25,198 nt of DNA from Phocaeicola_A sp963624095 (GTDB lineage Bacteria; Bacteroidota; Bacteroidia; Bacteroidales; Bacteroidaceae): positions 1 to 25,198 of the forward strand of contig CAVFNZ010000024.1 in assembly GCA_963624095.1 (NCBI GenBank), given 5' to 3'. The notes under the pieces were generated by a model. The model was not told the DNA's origin and did not search any database. It worked only from the letters and a program-made list of their open reading frames with translations. The position numbers and the translations under genes were made by a program. This document shows, in pieces, positions 14,932 to 24,903 of the stretch (positions are counted from its first letter, which is position 1; each line of letters starts with the position of its first letter).

Positions 14932-14996
14932 TAGGGAACCGCCGCTTTCTTTTCTTCTTTTCTTTCCAAACTGTGTGGCGGTGTGCCATTATGGTG

Positions 14997-15004
14997 TAAC
15001 TTTG
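14997..15004 (+). promoter_or_regulatory. Predicted promoter of the helicase-nspC pair
   Basis: TAACTTTG matches the -7 box and lies 19 nt before the helicase ATG. Only a weak -33 match (TGTG close to 14975) is visible. The leader would be very short. Confidence 0.55.
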
Positions 15005-15023
15005 CGCACAAACTTGAAAAGAA

Positions 15024-17354
15024 ATGGCGGAAATCAATTATAAGGAAGAACTGAACGAGAGTCAGTATGAGGCGGTGCGCTTCGTTGACGGGCCTTCACT
15101 GGTGATTGCCGGGGCAGGGTCGGGCAAGACGCGCGTGCTGACCTACAAGATAGCTTACCTGTTGGAGAAGGGCTATGACGCCTATTCCATCTTGGCACTG
15201 ACCTTCACCAACAAGGCCGCGGAAGAGATGAAAAACCGTATCGCCAAGCAGGTGGGATGGGAGAGGGCGCGCTATCTGTGGATGGGAACTTTCCACTCGG
15301 TGTTTTCACGCATTCTGCAACGCGAAGGCGAACTGCTTGGATTCTCATCGAGATTTACCATCTACGACCAGGCGGATTCCCGCAACTTGATAAAGACCAT
15401 CATCAAGGAGATGGGTCTGGATGACAAGACCTACAAGCCGGCAACGATACAGTGCCACATCTCCAATGCGAAGAACCAGTTGATGTTGCCGGCTGACTAT
15501 GCCGCCGACGCGGAAATCTTCCAGACAGACCAACGGGAGAAGATCCCTGCCACGCGCGACATCTACGCCAAGTATTTCGAGCGGTGCAAACAGGCTAACG
15601 CCATGGACTTTGACGACCTGCTGCTCTATACCTATATATTATTTGACAAACATCCCGACGTGTTGCAACGCTATGCCACACGGTTCAAATACATCTTGGT
15701 GGATGAGTACCAGGACACCAACCGGGCACAGCACCGCATCGTGGAGCAGTTGTCCAAGGTGAACAACCGCGTGTGTGCCGTGGGCGACGACGCGCAAAGC
15801 ATTTACTCCTTCCGTGGGGCGAAGATAGAGAACATCCTGGAGTTCACCCGCCTCTATAAAGATGCCAAACTCTTCAAGCTGGAACGGAACTATCGCTCTA
15901 CCCGTTGCATCGTGGATGCCGCCAACAGTCTGATAGCGAAGAACCGGAACCGCATACCCAAGACCGTATTCTCGGAAAAGGAGCAGGGCGAGCCTATCCG
16001 TGTGACGGAGGCTTACTCCGACGTGGAGGAGGGCGAGATAGTGGTCAACCAAATCCAGCAACTGCGCCGCAAGGAGCATGGGGCGTTTTCCGACTTCGCC
16101 ATCCTCTATCGCACCAACGCCCAATCGCGCATCTTCGAGGAGGCTTTGCGCAAGCGTTCTTTCCCGTACCGCATTTATGGGGGACTCTCGTTCTACCAAC
16201 GCAAGGAGATAAAGGATGTCATCGCATACTTCCGCTTGGCGGTCAACCCTTCTGACGAAGAGGCGTTCAAACGGGTGGTGAACTATCCCGCACGAGGCAT
16301 AGGTGACACTACGGTGAACAAGATTATCTCCGCCGCGTTCGATGCGGGTGTCAGCCTGTGGAACGTCATCTGCAATCCCTCGCAATACGGATTGGCTGTA
16401 AACAAGGGTACCCTTGCGAAACTGCAAGGATTCCGCGGCATGATAGAAGGCTTTATCGCCCTTGCCGCCCAAAAGGACGCGTACGTTGCGGGACAGGAGA
16501 TTATCTCCGCCTCGGGCATTATGAAGGATATTTATCAAGACCGTACGCCGGAAAACCTTAGCCGGCAAGAGAATGTGCAGGAGTTGGCCAACAGCCTGCA
16601 GGATTTCTGCTCTTCACGTAAAGAGGAGGGCGACACGGCTGTGGCGTTGACGGATTTCCTCTCCGAAGTGTCGCTCCTCTCCGAACAGGACATGGACAAG
16701 GGTGCCGGAGACGACAAGGTGACGCTGATGACCGTACACTCCGCCAAAGGATTGGAGTTCAAGACCGTCTTTGTGGTAGGCATGGAAGAGGGTATCTTCC
16801 CGAGCCTCATGGCGCAAAGCCCTCGGGAGGTGGAGGAGGAACGCCGACTATTTTATGTCGCCATCACGCGCGCAGAGGAACATTGTTTCCTCTCGTACGC
16901 CCGTAGCCGTTTCCGCTACGGAAAGATGGAGTTTGGCTCACCCAGTTGTTTGCTTCGCGACATAGACACGGACTATCTGCAGATGCCTCAGTCCTCCAAT
17001 GCCTATGGCGAGTCGCGTACCCGGAACGACTCCGGCTTCCGCTCTTATCGGCAGTTTGAAACGCAGCGTGAAGAACGTCAATGGGCAACGCCCAAACAGG
17101 AAACGACGCTACCGTTCACTCCGCCACGCAAACTTACCCGCGTTGCCGCTGCGCCGTCAGCTCCCTCACGTTCCTCCGCCAAGGCGATTGCTTCGGTTCG
17201 TGAAGGACAGCACATCCGTCACGAGCGGTTCGGTATCGGTGAAGTGACGCGCATCGAAGGGGCTGGAGAGAACAGCAAGGCCACCGTCGTGTTCCAACAT
17301 GCCGGCACCAAACAGCTGCTCCTCAAGTTCGCGCGTTTTGAAGTAATAGACTAA
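15024..17354 (+). CDS. pcrA: UvrD/PcrA-family ATP-dependent DNA helicase
   Basis: This SF1A 3'-5' helicase acts in repair and replication. The 776-aa product has the ordered motifs: NESQYEAV Q-motif (11-18), Walker A AGAGSGKT (29-36), LALTFTNKAAEEM (58-69), motif II LVDEYQDTN (225-233), VGDDAQSIYSFRGA (253-266), LERNYRST, then the 2B region, MTVHSAKGLEF (about 572) and ERRLFYVAITRA near 615. The C-terminal tail after about 650 is low in conservation and Q/R/S/P-rich, and ends in a small Tudor-like module (HERFGIGEVTRIEG ... KFARFEVID) typical of UvrD/PcrA, which contacts RNA polymerase in characterised relatives. Choice between the symbols uvrD and pcrA is arbitrary from sequence. nspC starts 8 nt after its stop. 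Confidence 0.95.
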   Translation: MAEINYKEELNESQYEAVRFVDGPSLVIAGAGSGKTRVLTYKIAYLLEKGYDAYSILALTFTNKAAEEMKNRIAKQVGWERARYLWMGTFHSVFSRILQREGELLGFSSRFTIYDQADSRNLIKTIIKEMGLDDKTYKPATIQCHISNAKNQLMLPADYAADAEIFQTDQREKIPATRDIYAKYFERCKQANAMDFDDLLLYTYILFDKHPDVLQRYATRFKYILVDEYQDTNRAQHRIVEQLSKVNNRVCAVGDDAQSIYSFRGAKIENILEFTRLYKDAKLFKLERNYRSTRCIVDAANSLIAKNRNRIPKTVFSEKEQGEPIRVTEAYSDVEEGEIVVNQIQQLRRKEHGAFSDFAILYRTNAQSRIFEEALRKRSFPYRIYGGLSFYQRKEIKDVIAYFRLAVNPSDEEAFKRVVNYPARGIGDTTVNKIISAAFDAGVSLWNVICNPSQYGLAVNKGTLAKLQGFRGMIEGFIALAAQKDAYVAGQEIISASGIMKDIYQDRTPENLSRQENVQELANSLQDFCSSRKEEGDTAVALTDFLSEVSLLSEQDMDKGAGDDKVTLMTVHSAKGLEFKTVFVVGMEEGIFPSLMAQSPREVEEERRLFYVAITRAEEHCFLSYARSRFRYGKMEFGSPSCLLRDIDTDYLQMPQSSNAYGESRTRNDSGFRSYRQFETQREERQWATPKQETTLPFTPPRKLTRVAAAPSAPSRSSAKAIASVREGQHIRHERFGIGEVTRIEGAGENSKATVVFQHAGTKQLLLKFARFEVID

Positions 17355-17362
17355 CAGAAAGT

Positions 17363-18535
17363 ATGATGAATCAAGAACAGATAAACCAGGTGCCGTCACC
17401 CTGTTATGTGATGGAAGAGACATTGTTGCGGCGCAACCTGAATCTGATAAAGCAGGTGAAGGAGCGTGCCGGTGTGGAGATTATATTGGCGTTCAAATCC
17501 TTTGCCCTGTGGAAGTCCTTCCCCATATTCAGGGAGTATATCGACTTCACCACCGCCAGTTCGTTGAGCGAGGCGCGTTTGGCGTACGAGGAGTTTGGCA
17601 GCAAGGCGCATACCTATTCGCCGGCTTACACGGAGGAGGATTTCCCCACCATCCTGTCATGCAGCAGTCACGTCACCTTCAACTCCTTCAACCAGTTTCA
17701 CCGCTTCTTCCCTATGGCGCAACAGTCCAAGGACGCTGTTTCGTGTGGCATACGCGTCAACCCCCAGTATTCCGAAGTGGAGGTGGACCTTTATAATCCC
17801 TGTGCTCCCGGTACGCGCTTTGGCGTGACTGCCGACCAATTGCCGGAGGTATTGCCTGTCGGCATCGAAGGTTTCCATTGTCACTGTCATTGCGAGAGCG
17901 ACTCCTATCAACTGGAGCGTACGTTGGTTCATATCGAGGAGAAGTTCAGCCGTTGGTTTCCGCAAATCAAATGGCTCAACTTGGGCGGTGGTCACCTGAT
18001 GACCCGCAAGGACTATGACGTGGAGCATCTGATTCGACTCTTGAAAGAACTGAAGAGCCGTTATCCTTGGTTGCGGATTATCATGGAGCCGGGTTCCGCC
18101 TTCACATGGCAAACCGGTGTTTTGGTGGCTTCGGTAGTGGATATCGTGGAGAATTGCGGCATCCGCACGGCGATACTCGATGTCAGCTTCACTTGCCACA
18201 TGCCCGATTGCCTGGAGATGCCCTACCAACCTGCGGTGCGCGGAGCGGAAACGTTACCTTTCCGTGCAGCGGACGAGGCCAACCCCGAGGAGAACGTCTA
18301 TCGTCTTGGCGGCAACAGTTGTCTGAGTGGCGACTTCATGGGCAGCTATAAGTTCGACCATCCGCTCCGGATAGGTGAGCGGATGGTACTGGAGGACATG
18401 ATTCACTACACCACCGTGAAGACCAACATGTTCAACGGCGTGCGACATCCCTCCATCGGACTGCTTCATACGGACGGCACCTTCGAGCTCTACCGCTCCT
18501 TCGGCTACGAGGACTACAGGAGTCGCATGTGCTGA
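17363..18535 (+). CDS. nspC: Carboxynorspermidine decarboxylase (NspC)
   Basis: NspC is a PLP-dependent fold-III decarboxylase that turns carboxy(nor)spermidine into (nor)spermidine, the last step of the alternative polyamine route common in Bacteroidetes. The 390-aa product has the PLP lysine in ILAFKSFALW (K45), FDTTASS-like FTTASSLSEARLA, SPAYTEEDFPTILSC, GFHCHCHCES, LNLGGGH (PLP phosphate site), IIMEPGSAF, LDVSFTCHMPDCLEMPYQP and GNSCLSGDFMG with the substrate-binding Cys and Asp. Length is slightly above the usual 375-380. Two ATGs in tandem can start it, 8 nt after the helicase stop, so the two genes are cotranscribed. The partner carboxynorspermidine dehydrogenase is not in the window. 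Confidence 0.95.
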   Translation: MMNQEQINQVPSPCYVMEETLLRRNLNLIKQVKERAGVEIILAFKSFALWKSFPIFREYIDFTTASSLSEARLAYEEFGSKAHTYSPAYTEEDFPTILSCSSHVTFNSFNQFHRFFPMAQQSKDAVSCGIRVNPQYSEVEVDLYNPCAPGTRFGVTADQLPEVLPVGIEGFHCHCHCESDSYQLERTLVHIEEKFSRWFPQIKWLNLGGGHLMTRKDYDVEHLIRLLKELKSRYPWLRIIMEPGSAFTWQTGVLVASVVDIVENCGIRTAILDVSFTCHMPDCLEMPYQPAVRGAETLPFRAADEANPEENVYRLGGNSCLSGDFMGSYKFDHPLRIGERMVLEDMIHYTTVKTNMFNGVRHPSIGLLHTDGTFELYRSFGYEDYRSRMC

Positions 18536-18570
18536 AGGGAAAACCTGCATGCGGATGAAGCGAGTACGCC

Positions 18571-20085
18571 TCATTCATGAAAGGCAACCGTGAAGGGCTC
18601 CTTCTCGTAGTTGATTTTCACTTCCATATAAGAGTCTTTGCCGTCGAAATGGATGGAGAGGCTGATTCCACTCATCCAATCAACGAACAGGGTTTTTACT
18701 TCCAGTTGTGATGACGTATTCCATGCGTAACTGCTCGCCGCGATGAAGGGTGTTGCGAATCCTGAATAGGAATTCACTGTGCTTCGGCGTGCGTTTGGTG
18801 GGAAGGTGATGGGTACTTGTGATTGTGTCCATGTCTTGTATCCGCAAGGGATGGTTGTCGTCCCGTTCTCCTCTGAATCGATGGTCAGTGTCAACTCTTT
18901 CCCCTGCTGTTCGAAGGAGAAACCCTTCCATCCCAAGGTGTTTGTGGCCAAACTATAGTGTTTCCCCTCATATCTTTTGCTTAGGGCAGAACCGGCTTTC
19001 CCGTTGGCGTACGGAAGTTGATAGTTGGCGGTTTTCTTGGTTAGCGACTTATAGTCCTTCCCCTCCGTCAAAGGTTCGCTGTGGAGGGTGGGCAAAAGAT
19101 TCCGAAAGAGGAACTGCTGTTCCTTTGCGCCGGCTTTGCCTGTAGCCGATTGGGTAATCACGGCCACCATCTCTTCGTCGGGCATGACGATGATGTATTG
19201 CCCGTAGGCTCCGTCGGCACGGGCGGTGTTCGGGTGGGCGCATTCCCACATTTGGTAACAGTATTTGTCTTTTCCCGTCTCGGCGTGTGGTGTCATCATC
19301 TGCTTCACCCATGTTGGGGAGATAATTTGCTTCCCTTTCCAGTTCCCTTTAGACAGCAATAGTTGGCCGAACTTTGCCAGCGATTCGGTTTGCAGATAGA
19401 GTCCCCATCCACCCGTTGTGATGTTTTCCGGACTATATTCCCAGTTGACTTGTTTGATATGCAGGGGGTCCAACAATCGTGTCCTCAGATACTCAAACGC
19501 AGAGGTCCCTGTCACTTTGGACAAGATGGCGGATAGCAGGTAGGTACACATGGAGTCGTAGGCGAAGTGACTGCCAGGTTCGGTCTCAACGGGCAGAGCC
19601 AAGTATTTTCGTACCCATTCACGCTCTGTGGTACGTATCGTACCATTAGGCTTGATGCCGGATTGCATCGTCAACAGGTCTTCTACGGTCATCTTCGCTA
19701 ACCAAGGAGAAATGGTGTCGGGCAGCAATTCAGGGAAGAAGGTCGCCAGCCGGTCATTGACGCGAAGCCGATTCTCATCAATGGCAATGCCCACTGCTGC
19801 GGAGAGAAAAGTTTTCGAGCAAGAGAACAGCGTGTGTCCATACTCAGCGGCAAAGGGTTTCGGATGAATCTCACCGATTACCTTCCCGTGTCGCATTAGC
19901 AAGGCACTGTGTATTTCCGTGGTCTTCAGACTCATAATGGAATCGAAGAAAGCCGTTACCGCTTTCGACGGAACTCCCTGCGATTCGGGAGTAGCGCGTT
20001 GCAAATCATTCGTTTGGGCGGCGACAGTCGCCCACGAAACCATCCATAACGTTAGGATAGCCAAGATGTGTGTTCGTTTAATCAT
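18571..20085 (-). CDS. Serine hydrolase, beta-lactamase (class C/PF00144) fold
   Basis: The 504-aa product has a signal peptide (MIKRTHILAILTLWMVSWATVAAQ, cut near AAQ) and a beta-lactamase-related domain: ALLMRHGKVIGE, the nucleophile S88 in FSCSKTFLS (SxxK with K91), MTVEDLLTMQSGI (132-143), and the second motif Y176 in FAYDSMCTYLLSAIL. A second domain of about 150 residues after about 350 has no motif I recognise. The family includes esterases, D-amino-acid peptidases and true lactamases, so the substrate is open; the protein is likely periplasmic or outer-membrane associated. It lies 62 nt after susD in the same direction, which suggests it processes the ligand taken up by the SusC/SusD pair. 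The enzyme class is certain, the link to uptake is inference. Confidence 0.88.
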   Translation of the reverse strand: MIKRTHILAILTLWMVSWATVAAQTNDLQRATPESQGVPSKAVTAFFDSIMSLKTTEIHSALLMRHGKVIGEIHPKPFAAEYGHTLFSCSKTFLSAAVGIAIDENRLRVNDRLATFFPELLPDTISPWLAKMTVEDLLTMQSGIKPNGTIRTTEREWVRKYLALPVETEPGSHFAYDSMCTYLLSAILSKVTGTSAFEYLRTRLLDPLHIKQVNWEYSPENITTGGWGLYLQTESLAKFGQLLLSKGNWKGKQIISPTWVKQMMTPHAETGKDKYCYQMWECAHPNTARADGAYGQYIIVMPDEEMVAVITQSATGKAGAKEQQFLFRNLLPTLHSEPLTEGKDYKSLTKKTANYQLPYANGKAGSALSKRYEGKHYSLATNTLGWKGFSFEQQGKELTLTIDSEENGTTTIPCGYKTWTQSQVPITFPPNARRSTVNSYSGFATPFIAASSYAWNTSSQLEVKTLFVDWMSGISLSIHFDGKDSYMEVKINYEKEPFTVAFHE

Positions 20086-20147
20086 AGGTGTTATGTATTA
20101 GTATAGTTAAAAGTCGATTTCCCGTAAATTCCGTACATACAACATTA

Positions 20148-21686
20148 CTATTCGTTATCGTCCTCTGTCGATATCGAGGGGTTGTTCTCCATCTCTCCGT
20201 TCGGGATATGGAAAATCAACCGGTAGTCACGGCCCGAATAGGTGACGGCATCGAAGGACGCCAAATCGATGGCGTGGTTGATGCTGGTGGAGCGGTCGAT
20301 GGTCTCGCCCCGACGCTTGGCGTCGAAGAATCGGCAGCCTTCCATCCAGGTCTCTATGCGTTTCTGCCAGCAGATGGTCCGGTAGAGGGCATCGCCCGTT
20401 TCGGTACACTTGTAGTCGGGAATACGGCTTTCCATCACCGTGTTGAGCATCTCGCGGGCTTTCGCCTCGTTGCCTGACAGGTAGTAGGCTTCGGCCGCTA
20501 CGAAATACATCTCACCACTACGGAGATAGATGACGGAGGAGGTGAACGCGCTGCCACCATCCGTGATGTAGACATCCAGAAACTTGTTTTGCAGATAGTT
20601 GGTGAAATTCAGATTCTGCTCGTAGGAATAGTCGACCTTGTTGATGTTATGAGTCTCGTTGTAGCCAAACCATTGTTTGCGGATATCGTTGTCGGCTATG
20701 TGGTCATAGAGGTCCGACGCCACCAACTTGCGGAAACCGGAAGTCCCCCCATAACCGGCCATATAGGGGTCGACGTGGGAAAGAAAAGAGTCGTAGAACA
20801 ACGCTATTGCGGAGGACGGTTTATATCCCCATATTACTTCGGACATGTTTAAGGAATTGAATCCGCTCAGCATCTCGCTTTGGGAGTTCAGCGGAGTGCT
20901 CTTGGCCGCTATCTCCGCATACTGCGCCGCATGGACGTTGTCGCCCGTAAACAGAAGCGCGTTGGCATAGATCGCGGCGGCGGCAAATTCCGAGATTCCT
21001 ACCTTTCCATTGTGAAAACCTTCCCCCTTCAGGTAGTTGTATCCCTTGTCGATGTCGGTCAGTATCTGTGTGTAGATTTCGCCCACGCTTACCCGTTCCA
21101 TCCGATACTCGGTGTCGGTCTTCAGGGGTACACCGGGTTGGTCCGTACCTGCGCTGTAGGGGTGTTGCCAAAGGTTGATGAGCCAGAAGTAGGCGTAGGC
21201 GCGCAGCGAATATGCCTCTCCCAATGTGATTTTCGTCTCCTTGTCAGTGACCTCTTCTCCTTGTGCGGGCTTCAGCAATTTAATGACGGTGTTGGCGTTG
21301 TCAATAACATGATAGAATAGACTCCATGTGGATTTGACCCGGCGATGCGTGGCTTTCCTACTGGTCAACTGGTAGTCCCCTTTGAAGAAGTGTGCGTCAC
21401 GGTGATAGGCTATGTCCTCGCAACGGATGTCCACAGCTAATTTAAGGCAGGGCAGTCCGGTATCGTCATCGCTTGATGCATAATCGCCTGCATTGTAAAG
21501 GCTCGTATAGCTGCCGGTGACGTATGCCTTCACCTTCGAGGGGTCTTTTCGTATCACTTCTGTCAACGATTCTTCATCGAGATACTCTGATGGAGAGGTC
21601 TCCAGATATCCTTCCGAACAGGCGGTAGCCAGTAGCAATGAGCCGCCAAACAATCCGTTCAATAGTATATGTCTTTTTTTCATCAT
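20148..21686 (-). CDS. SusD/RagB-family nutrient-binding outer-membrane lipoprotein
   Basis: SusD-like proteins form the lid over a SusC channel and capture the glycan or peptide at the cell surface. The 512-aa product has a lipoprotein signal with lipobox LLATAC (C23), followed by the family opening EGYLETSPSEYLDEESL, an AYVTGSYTSLYNAGDY segment, TPR-like helices (STWSLFYHVIDNANTVIKLLK, LGEAYSLRAYAYFWLINLWQHPY), and a C-terminal block SGEMYFVAAEAYYLSGNEAKAREMLN and CRFFDAKRRGETIDR. All are typical of SusD/RagB. A second ATG one codon in (21683) is an equally good start. The susC stop lies 7 nt upstream, so they form one operon. The ligand is not predictable. Confidence 0.96.
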   Translation of the reverse strand: MMKKRHILLNGLFGGSLLLATACSEGYLETSPSEYLDEESLTEVIRKDPSKVKAYVTGSYTSLYNAGDYASSDDDTGLPCLKLAVDIRCEDIAYHRDAHFFKGDYQLTSRKATHRRVKSTWSLFYHVIDNANTVIKLLKPAQGEEVTDKETKITLGEAYSLRAYAYFWLINLWQHPYSAGTDQPGVPLKTDTEYRMERVSVGEIYTQILTDIDKGYNYLKGEGFHNGKVGISEFAAAAIYANALLFTGDNVHAAQYAEIAAKSTPLNSQSEMLSGFNSLNMSEVIWGYKPSSAIALFYDSFLSHVDPYMAGYGGTSGFRKLVASDLYDHIADNDIRKQWFGYNETHNINKVDYSYEQNLNFTNYLQNKFLDVYITDGGSAFTSSVIYLRSGEMYFVAAEAYYLSGNEAKAREMLNTVMESRIPDYKCTETGDALYRTICWQKRIETWMEGCRFFDAKRRGETIDRSTSINHAIDLASFDAVTYSGRDYRLIFHIPNGEMENNPSISTEDDNE

Positions 21687-21693
21687 GGTTTGA

Positions 21694-24600
21694 TTAGAGT
21701 GTTAACGAGAGTCCCACGGAGATGGAACGGATAATGGAATAGTTGGTGTCAGAGCAGCCTTGGATATACTGGCGCGGGTCCATGCCTTTGCGTCTCGACC
21801 AAATGGCCACATTGTCCGCCACAAAATAGACGCGGGCGTTCTCGACAGCGATAGCCTTCAGCCATTTGCCGGGAAAGGTGTAGCCAAACGTGATATTGCG
21901 CAGGTTGAAGTAGTCCGCGCCAATAAGGAAACGGTCAGACATATTGGTGGCGTCTGAGTCTCCGTCGAGTACCGGAATTTGGCTTGTTGGGTTGGTTTCG
22001 CTCCAGGCGTTCAGGATGTCCCTATGCCAGTTGTTGCCTACATCATCACCCGAGTGCATCAGATTGCGATACATGGAGTCGTAGATCTTTCCACCCAGCT
22101 GGTAGTTGGCGGAAAGAGAAAAATCGAAACCCTTCCAAGTGAATTCAGTGGTGATGCCTCCCAGAAAATCGGGCAAGGCCGACCCGAGGAAATATTTTGA
22201 AGCCTTGGAGATGTCACCGGTGGTGCCCAGCACCGTATTGCCGCTGCCGTCTGTCGTGTCGTAGTACCACAGGGAGTGGCCGTTCTCGTCGAGCCCCGCA
22301 AAACGGTAGGTGTAGAAGTCCCATGTGCTTTTGCCCTCGCGTATATTATAATAGGAATTGTGGGTAATGCCCTCCTTTCGTTTCGATTCAGGGATGCCCG
22401 TCACCTTGTTCCTGTAATGCGTCCCTGTGAACGTCCATTTCCAGGTCATCTCCTTCGGCATGGGGACATTCACTCCCAGGGTGAACTCGAATCCTTTGTT
22501 TGTCATGGTCAGGGCGTTCTCCGAGATGTAAGCTACGCCCGAAGAACTCGGTTGGGGCATATTGTAGAGCATGTCTTCGGTGCGCTTGCTGAAGTATTCG
22601 ATGTCCACGTCCAGCAGGCTGCCGAAGAGGGTTGCGCTCACGCCTAAGTTGAAGTTGTAAGAGGTCTCCCAGGTCAGGTCGGCATTCCCTTGATAATATT
22701 TTGTCACGGAGAAGTCGCCACCCGAGTCTTCCACACGGTATTGTGTCTTGTAAGGATAATAGTTGCTATAGGATTCTCCCGGATAATAGATGTCATCGTT
22801 TCCCACGCTGCCGTAGCTGGCACGCAAGGTGAGGTTGTCCATCCAATTCACCTCTTCCATGAAGTGCTCTTTGGTGATGCGCCACGAACCTCCCAGCGAC
22901 CAGAACGTGCCCCAACGATGGTCTTTGGCAAAGCGCGAAGAGCCGTCGCGGCGGATGGAACCGGAGAAGTAGTAGTGGTCGTCATAGTTGTAGTTGACGC
23001 GTCCCAAATATGATTCTATCGTGTATTCGTCGGTATACGATTCCATGTTTCTCATGGTGACGGCATTGTTGAACTCCGGTGTATAGGCATCCAAGAATTT
23101 CTCTTTATAGGCGTAGAGATTGTTGTAGGTGAATTTGTGGTTTTCGTGCCCCACCATCACGTCCAGATTATGTTTGCCGTTGAGGGTCTTTGTATAGGTC
23201 AAAAGTTCGTTCACCGTGGTGGATTCCGTTCGGGTACGGTATTTCATTCCCGTACCTCCCGCGGCTTGGTCGTCACCAAACAGGGGTGTACTAAAGTAGT
23301 TTGTTGACTCGTTGGTTACGTCATAGCTCCCGTTGACCTGGAACTTGAAATCCGTCAGAAGAGAGATGGTAGCGCCAAATCGGCTGGTCAGATTGTCACT
23401 GATAATCCGGTATTGGTTGGCCTTGTCCGTGGCTATCGGATTCAAGCTCGATGCCCATGCACGGACGCCATATTGTCCGTCACCAAAGTCATAGATGCTG
23501 CTGCCGTCGTCGGCGTAAAGGCGGTTGCCGTCCGCGTCATAGGCGTATACGGGGTAAATGGGAGCCACGAACTGCGTGAACATGAATGTGTTTGCGTAGG
23601 CATTACCGCTGGCGGTCTGATTGTTCTGTTCTCCGCGCGCATAGGCTATGTTTCCGTTCAGCTTGATGAACTTGTTGACGTTGTAGTCGCCACTGGCGCG
23701 CACGGACAGCCGACTGTAGTCGGAGTTGCTGATGATGCCCTCGTCATCGAGGTATCCCAACGACAGGAAGTGTGTCGACTTGTCTGAGCCTCCTTGCGCC
23801 GTAAGCGTGTATTCCTGACGGATGCCGTCCCGCATGGCTTCCCTCGCCCAGTCATCGTGATAGCGCAGTTCCGCTGTCGTCAGGTTTCCGTTGGCATCCA
23901 CGATGGCGTCGTTGGCGCACTTGTAGGGATTGTAACCCAATCTGCCGTAGAGTGCCGCTGAGGCCTGCTCGCCCGACCCCAACTGATTGCGGAGCATCGT
24001 CCAATAGGTCGTCATGTATTCACCGGGGTCTTTCATGATGTCGTATTCCGAAATGCCCCGGCTGTTTACGCCCACGCGGGCGTTGAAACTTACTTTCGGT
24101 TGCTGGCTCGCCCCTTTTTTGGTGGTAATCAGGATGACACCGTTGGCGGCGCGTGATCCGTAGAGTGAAGTGGATGCGGCATCCTTCAGCACGCTTATCG
24201 ATTCGATATCCGCCGGGTTGATGGCGGACAGGTTGCCGTCATAGGGCATGCCGTCCACTATATATAGGGGGCTGGAGCTGGAGTTGATGGAGCCGATGCC
24301 GCGGATGCGTACCGTAGCTCCGCTCCCCGGTTGGCCGGATTCCATGGCTACCTGCACTCCCGGAGTGGACCCTTCGAGAGCCTTGCTTACGTTGGAGACC
24401 TGCATCTTCTCTATCGATTTGGACGATACGGTTGATACCGACCCGGTGAAGGAGGACTTCTTGGCGACACCATAGGCCACCACCATCACCTCGTCCATCA
24501 CCTCCGCATCCGGTTTCAGTGATATCCGGATGACTGTCCCTCGCTGGATGGCTACCTCCCGACTCTCCATGCCCACATAGGATATCTTCAATGTCTTGGC

Positions 24601-24807
24601 CGCATTCGGCACGTTGGCGATTTCAAACTTCCCGTCGTTATCGGTGACGGCTCCCAATAGCGTCCCTTGCACCAGAACGGAGGCACCGATAACCGGCTCG
24701 TTGTCTTCGGCCGATATGACGACACCTGTCACGGTGGAAGTCTGCGCCATCGCCTGGCTCAGACCCCAAAAGATACACGATAGGAAAGTTAACAGCTTAA
24801 TTCTCAT
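21694..24807 (-). CDS. SusC/RagA-family TonB-linked outer-membrane transporter
   Basis: The 1037-aa product imports a bound ligand across the outer membrane with TonB energy. In order: signal peptide (MRIKLLTFLSCIFWGLSQAMAQ), a carboxypeptidase-regulatory-like domain (TVTGVVISAEDNEPVIGASV ... ISYVGME, about 25-95), the TonB-box/plug start DEVMVVAYGVAKKSSFTGSVS, plug motifs GVQVAMESGQPGSGATVRIRG, SPLYIVDGMPYDG, IESISVLKDAASTSLYGSRAANGVILITTKKG, then a long beta-barrel with an aromatic C-terminal strand (SVGLSLTL). No STN domain is present, so anti-sigma signalling through this receptor is unlikely. ATG 24807 starts the signal peptide; upstream in-frame sequence is not signal-like. It is first in the operon with susD and the serine hydrolase. 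Confidence 0.97.
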   Translation of the reverse strand: MRIKLLTFLSCIFWGLSQAMAQTSTVTGVVISAEDNEPVIGASVLVQGTLLGAVTDNDGKFEIANVPNAAKTLKISYVGMESREVAIQRGTVIRISLKPDAEVMDEVMVVAYGVAKKSSFTGSVSTVSSKSIEKMQVSNVSKALEGSTPGVQVAMESGQPGSGATVRIRGIGSINSSSSPLYIVDGMPYDGNLSAINPADIESISVLKDAASTSLYGSRAANGVILITTKKGASQQPKVSFNARVGVNSRGISEYDIMKDPGEYMTTYWTMLRNQLGSGEQASAALYGRLGYNPYKCANDAIVDANGNLTTAELRYHDDWAREAMRDGIRQEYTLTAQGGSDKSTHFLSLGYLDDEGIISNSDYSRLSVRASGDYNVNKFIKLNGNIAYARGEQNNQTASGNAYANTFMFTQFVAPIYPVYAYDADGNRLYADDGSSIYDFGDGQYGVRAWASSLNPIATDKANQYRIISDNLTSRFGATISLLTDFKFQVNGSYDVTNESTNYFSTPLFGDDQAAGGTGMKYRTRTESTTVNELLTYTKTLNGKHNLDVMVGHENHKFTYNNLYAYKEKFLDAYTPEFNNAVTMRNMESYTDEYTIESYLGRVNYNYDDHYYFSGSIRRDGSSRFAKDHRWGTFWSLGGSWRITKEHFMEEVNWMDNLTLRASYGSVGNDDIYYPGESYSNYYPYKTQYRVEDSGGDFSVTKYYQGNADLTWETSYNFNLGVSATLFGSLLDVDIEYFSKRTEDMLYNMPQPSSSGVAYISENALTMTNKGFEFTLGVNVPMPKEMTWKWTFTGTHYRNKVTGIPESKRKEGITHNSYYNIREGKSTWDFYTYRFAGLDENGHSLWYYDTTDGSGNTVLGTTGDISKASKYFLGSALPDFLGGITTEFTWKGFDFSLSANYQLGGKIYDSMYRNLMHSGDDVGNNWHRDILNAWSETNPTSQIPVLDGDSDATNMSDRFLIGADYFNLRNITFGYTFPGKWLKAIAVENARVYFVADNVAIWSRRKGMDPRQYIQGCSDTNYSIIRSISVGLSLTL

Positions 24808-24872
24808 AAAACTCTCAGTTGAATAAATAATGAAGTCGTCCTTTTTTGCTGTGTTTTTAATGAATGATTTCA

Positions 24873-24903
24873 CAAAGATAGTAAATGAATCGGTTGCCAA
24901 CAA
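24873..24903 (-). promoter_or_regulatory. Predicted promoter of the susC-susD-serine hydrolase operon
   Basis: The minus strand carries TTG at 24903-24901, a 20-nt spacer and TATCTTTG at 24880-24873, a near-perfect Bacteroidetes promoter. The leader is about 60 nt long. No sigma/anti-sigma or hybrid two-component gene is visible beside it. Confidence 0.7.
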
